A DNA stretch of 6,599 nucleotides from Planctomycetota bacterium (lineage in GTDB: Bacteria; Planctomycetota; Planctomycetia; Planctomycetales; Planctomycetaceae). Positions 5,908 to 6,599 of this stretch are shown here, one piece after another. A model generated the notes under the pieces. It had not been told where the DNA came from and searched no databases. It saw nothing but the letters and a program-made list of their open reading frames with translations. Where the stretch lies: NCBI GenBank assembly GCA_027622115.1, contig JAQBZS010000422.1, forward strand, positions 1 to 6,599, in the 5' to 3' direction. Position 1 is the stretch's first letter; each line of letters begins with the position of its first letter. A program made the position numbers and the translations under genes.

Positions 5908-6599
5908 ATGAATCGACGCATCACTGCTTCCGTCGCCTTGCTCGGCTGCCTTGCCTTGACCTCGCCATCGTTTGGCGACGTTTTTGAACTACGCACCTAC
6001 ACCACGAACGAAGGAAAGCTGGAAAACCTCAACACACGTTTTCGTGATCACACCGTGCGACTGTTCAAGAAGCACGGCATCGAGTCCGTTGGATACTGGG
6101 TTCCGACCGACGAAAAACAATCGAAGAACACTTTGATTTACGTCATTCGCCACAAGAGTCGCGATGCAGCGACAGCTTCGTGGAAAGCGTTTGGTTCGGA
6201 TCCCGAGTGGCAGAAGGTTGCGAAGGAATCTCAAGTGGATGGTCGGATTCTGGCCAAGAAACCGGAGTCGGTCTATATGGAAGCGACCGACTATTCGCCG
6301 ACCTGGAAGAACGGGAAAGCCGACGCGGACGATGTCTTCGAACTGCGAATCTACAAGGCAGCCGCAGGCAAACTTGGAAAGCTCGACGCGCGATTCCGCG
6401 ATCACACGATTCGGCTGTTCGACAAGCAAGGCATGAAGTCGGTCGCTTACTGGCATCCGACCGATGAACCGACTTCCAAAGACACACTGATTTACATCAT
6501 CAAACACGACAGTCGCGACGCGGCGAAGAAATCGTGGTCCGCATTTCTGGCCGACCCCGAATGGAAGAAGGCTGCCAAGGAATCGGGCGTCGGGGCTCT
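5908..6599 (+). CDS. Secreted tandem-NIPSNAP-domain protein, 3' end cut by window
   Basis: The frame is open from ATG 5908 to the right edge, giving 230 codons without a stop. The protein begins with a signal peptide, MNRRITASVALLGCLALTSP, with likely cleavage after SFG (residue 23), so it should act outside the cytoplasm. Residues 25-112 and 143-230 are two copies of a NIPSNAP-type domain, a ferredoxin-like dimeric alpha/beta-barrel fold. Each copy has VFELR(T/I)Y, then RFRDHT(V/I)RLF, a YWxPTDE segment, TLIY(V/I)I(R/K)H, SRDAA and SWxAF with DPEWxK. The copies align without gaps at an offset of 118 residues and share 56 of 88 residues. NIPSNAP proteins have no agreed bacterial enzyme activity; members are common in planctomycetes, where many are exported. 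The second domain is almost complete at the edge, and the total length is unknown. No catalytic residue can be named. Confidence 0.9.
   Translation, partial: MNRRITASVALLGCLALTSPSFGDVFELRTYTTNEGKLENLNTRFRDHTVRLFKKHGIESVGYWVPTDEKQSKNTLIYVIRHKSRDAATASWKAFGSDPEWQKVAKESQVDGRILAKKPESVYMEATDYSPTWKNGKADADDVFELRIYKAAAGKLGKLDARFRDHTIRLFDKQGMKSVAYWHPTDEPTSKDTLIYIIKHDSRDAAKKSWSAFLADPEWKKAAKESGVGA
5980..6597 (+). repeat. Internal duplication of the NIPSNAP coding unit
   Basis: Codons 25-112 (5980-6243) and 143-230 (6334-6597) encode homologous domains exactly 354 bases apart, with no insertion or deletion between the copies. Their proteins are about 64 percent identical by hand count (56 of 88), which points to an in-gene duplication that has since diverged. 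Residues 113-142 form the linker. Confidence 0.85.

Noticed and set aside
5989..6507. Minus-strand frame of 172 codons with an apparent internal repeat
   Set aside because: Its repeat is just the antisense image of the two NIPSNAP copies on the plus strand.
1..6599. Defence system, mobile element, CRISPR array or tRNA
   Set aside because: There is no transposase, recombinase or nuclease motif, no regularly spaced repeats and no tRNA-like cloverleaf that I could find by eye.

Overview
The window looks like chromosomal DNA of a planctomycete (Planctomycetota). This is inferred from the gene families and their style: a large secreted protein with TIG-like, PPC and Ig-like modules, a secreted tandem-NIPSNAP protein, moderately high GC, and loosely packed genes separated by inverted-repeat-rich gaps. 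No rRNA or other phylogenetic marker is present, so the assignment rests on gene content alone.

Layout, left to right. (1) Positions 1-45 hold the first 15 codons of a leftward gene with a strong ribosome binding site and a signal-peptide-like start; its product cannot be identified. (2) A divergent gap of about 355 bases carries a GC-rich imperfect hairpin (71-114) and a small inverted repeat (256-276). (3) Positions 401-2884 encode a secreted protein of 827 aa with a TIG-like domain, two PPC domains and three Ig-like modules, the last two joined by a Lys/Pro linker. (4) After 35 bases comes a FAD-dependent glycerol-3-phosphate dehydrogenase-like protein (2920-4071, 383 aa), which has the FAD/substrate domain but lacks the C-terminal domain of full-length GlpD. 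(5) The gap at 4072-4283 contains three successive inverted repeats, one of them a perfect 13-bp stem. (6) Positions 4284-5780 (GTG start) encode a 12-TM amino acid permease of the APC superfamily with LAT-like motifs. (7) A 127-base gap has a 7-bp hairpin. (8) Positions 5908-6599 encode the N-terminal part of a secreted protein with two NIPSNAP domains, running off the right edge.

All four substantial genes point rightward, but only the first two are close enough to suggest co-transcription. They do not form an obvious pathway: one secreted structural or binding protein, one cytoplasmic or membrane-associated flavoenzyme, one amino acid transporter, and one secreted protein of unknown role. 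I see no mobile element, CRISPR array, tRNA or rRNA, and no convincing new multi-gene system. The points most worth a second look are the short GlpD form with a degenerate signature, the cluster of inverted repeats at 4103-4218, and the secreted tandem NIPSNAP protein.
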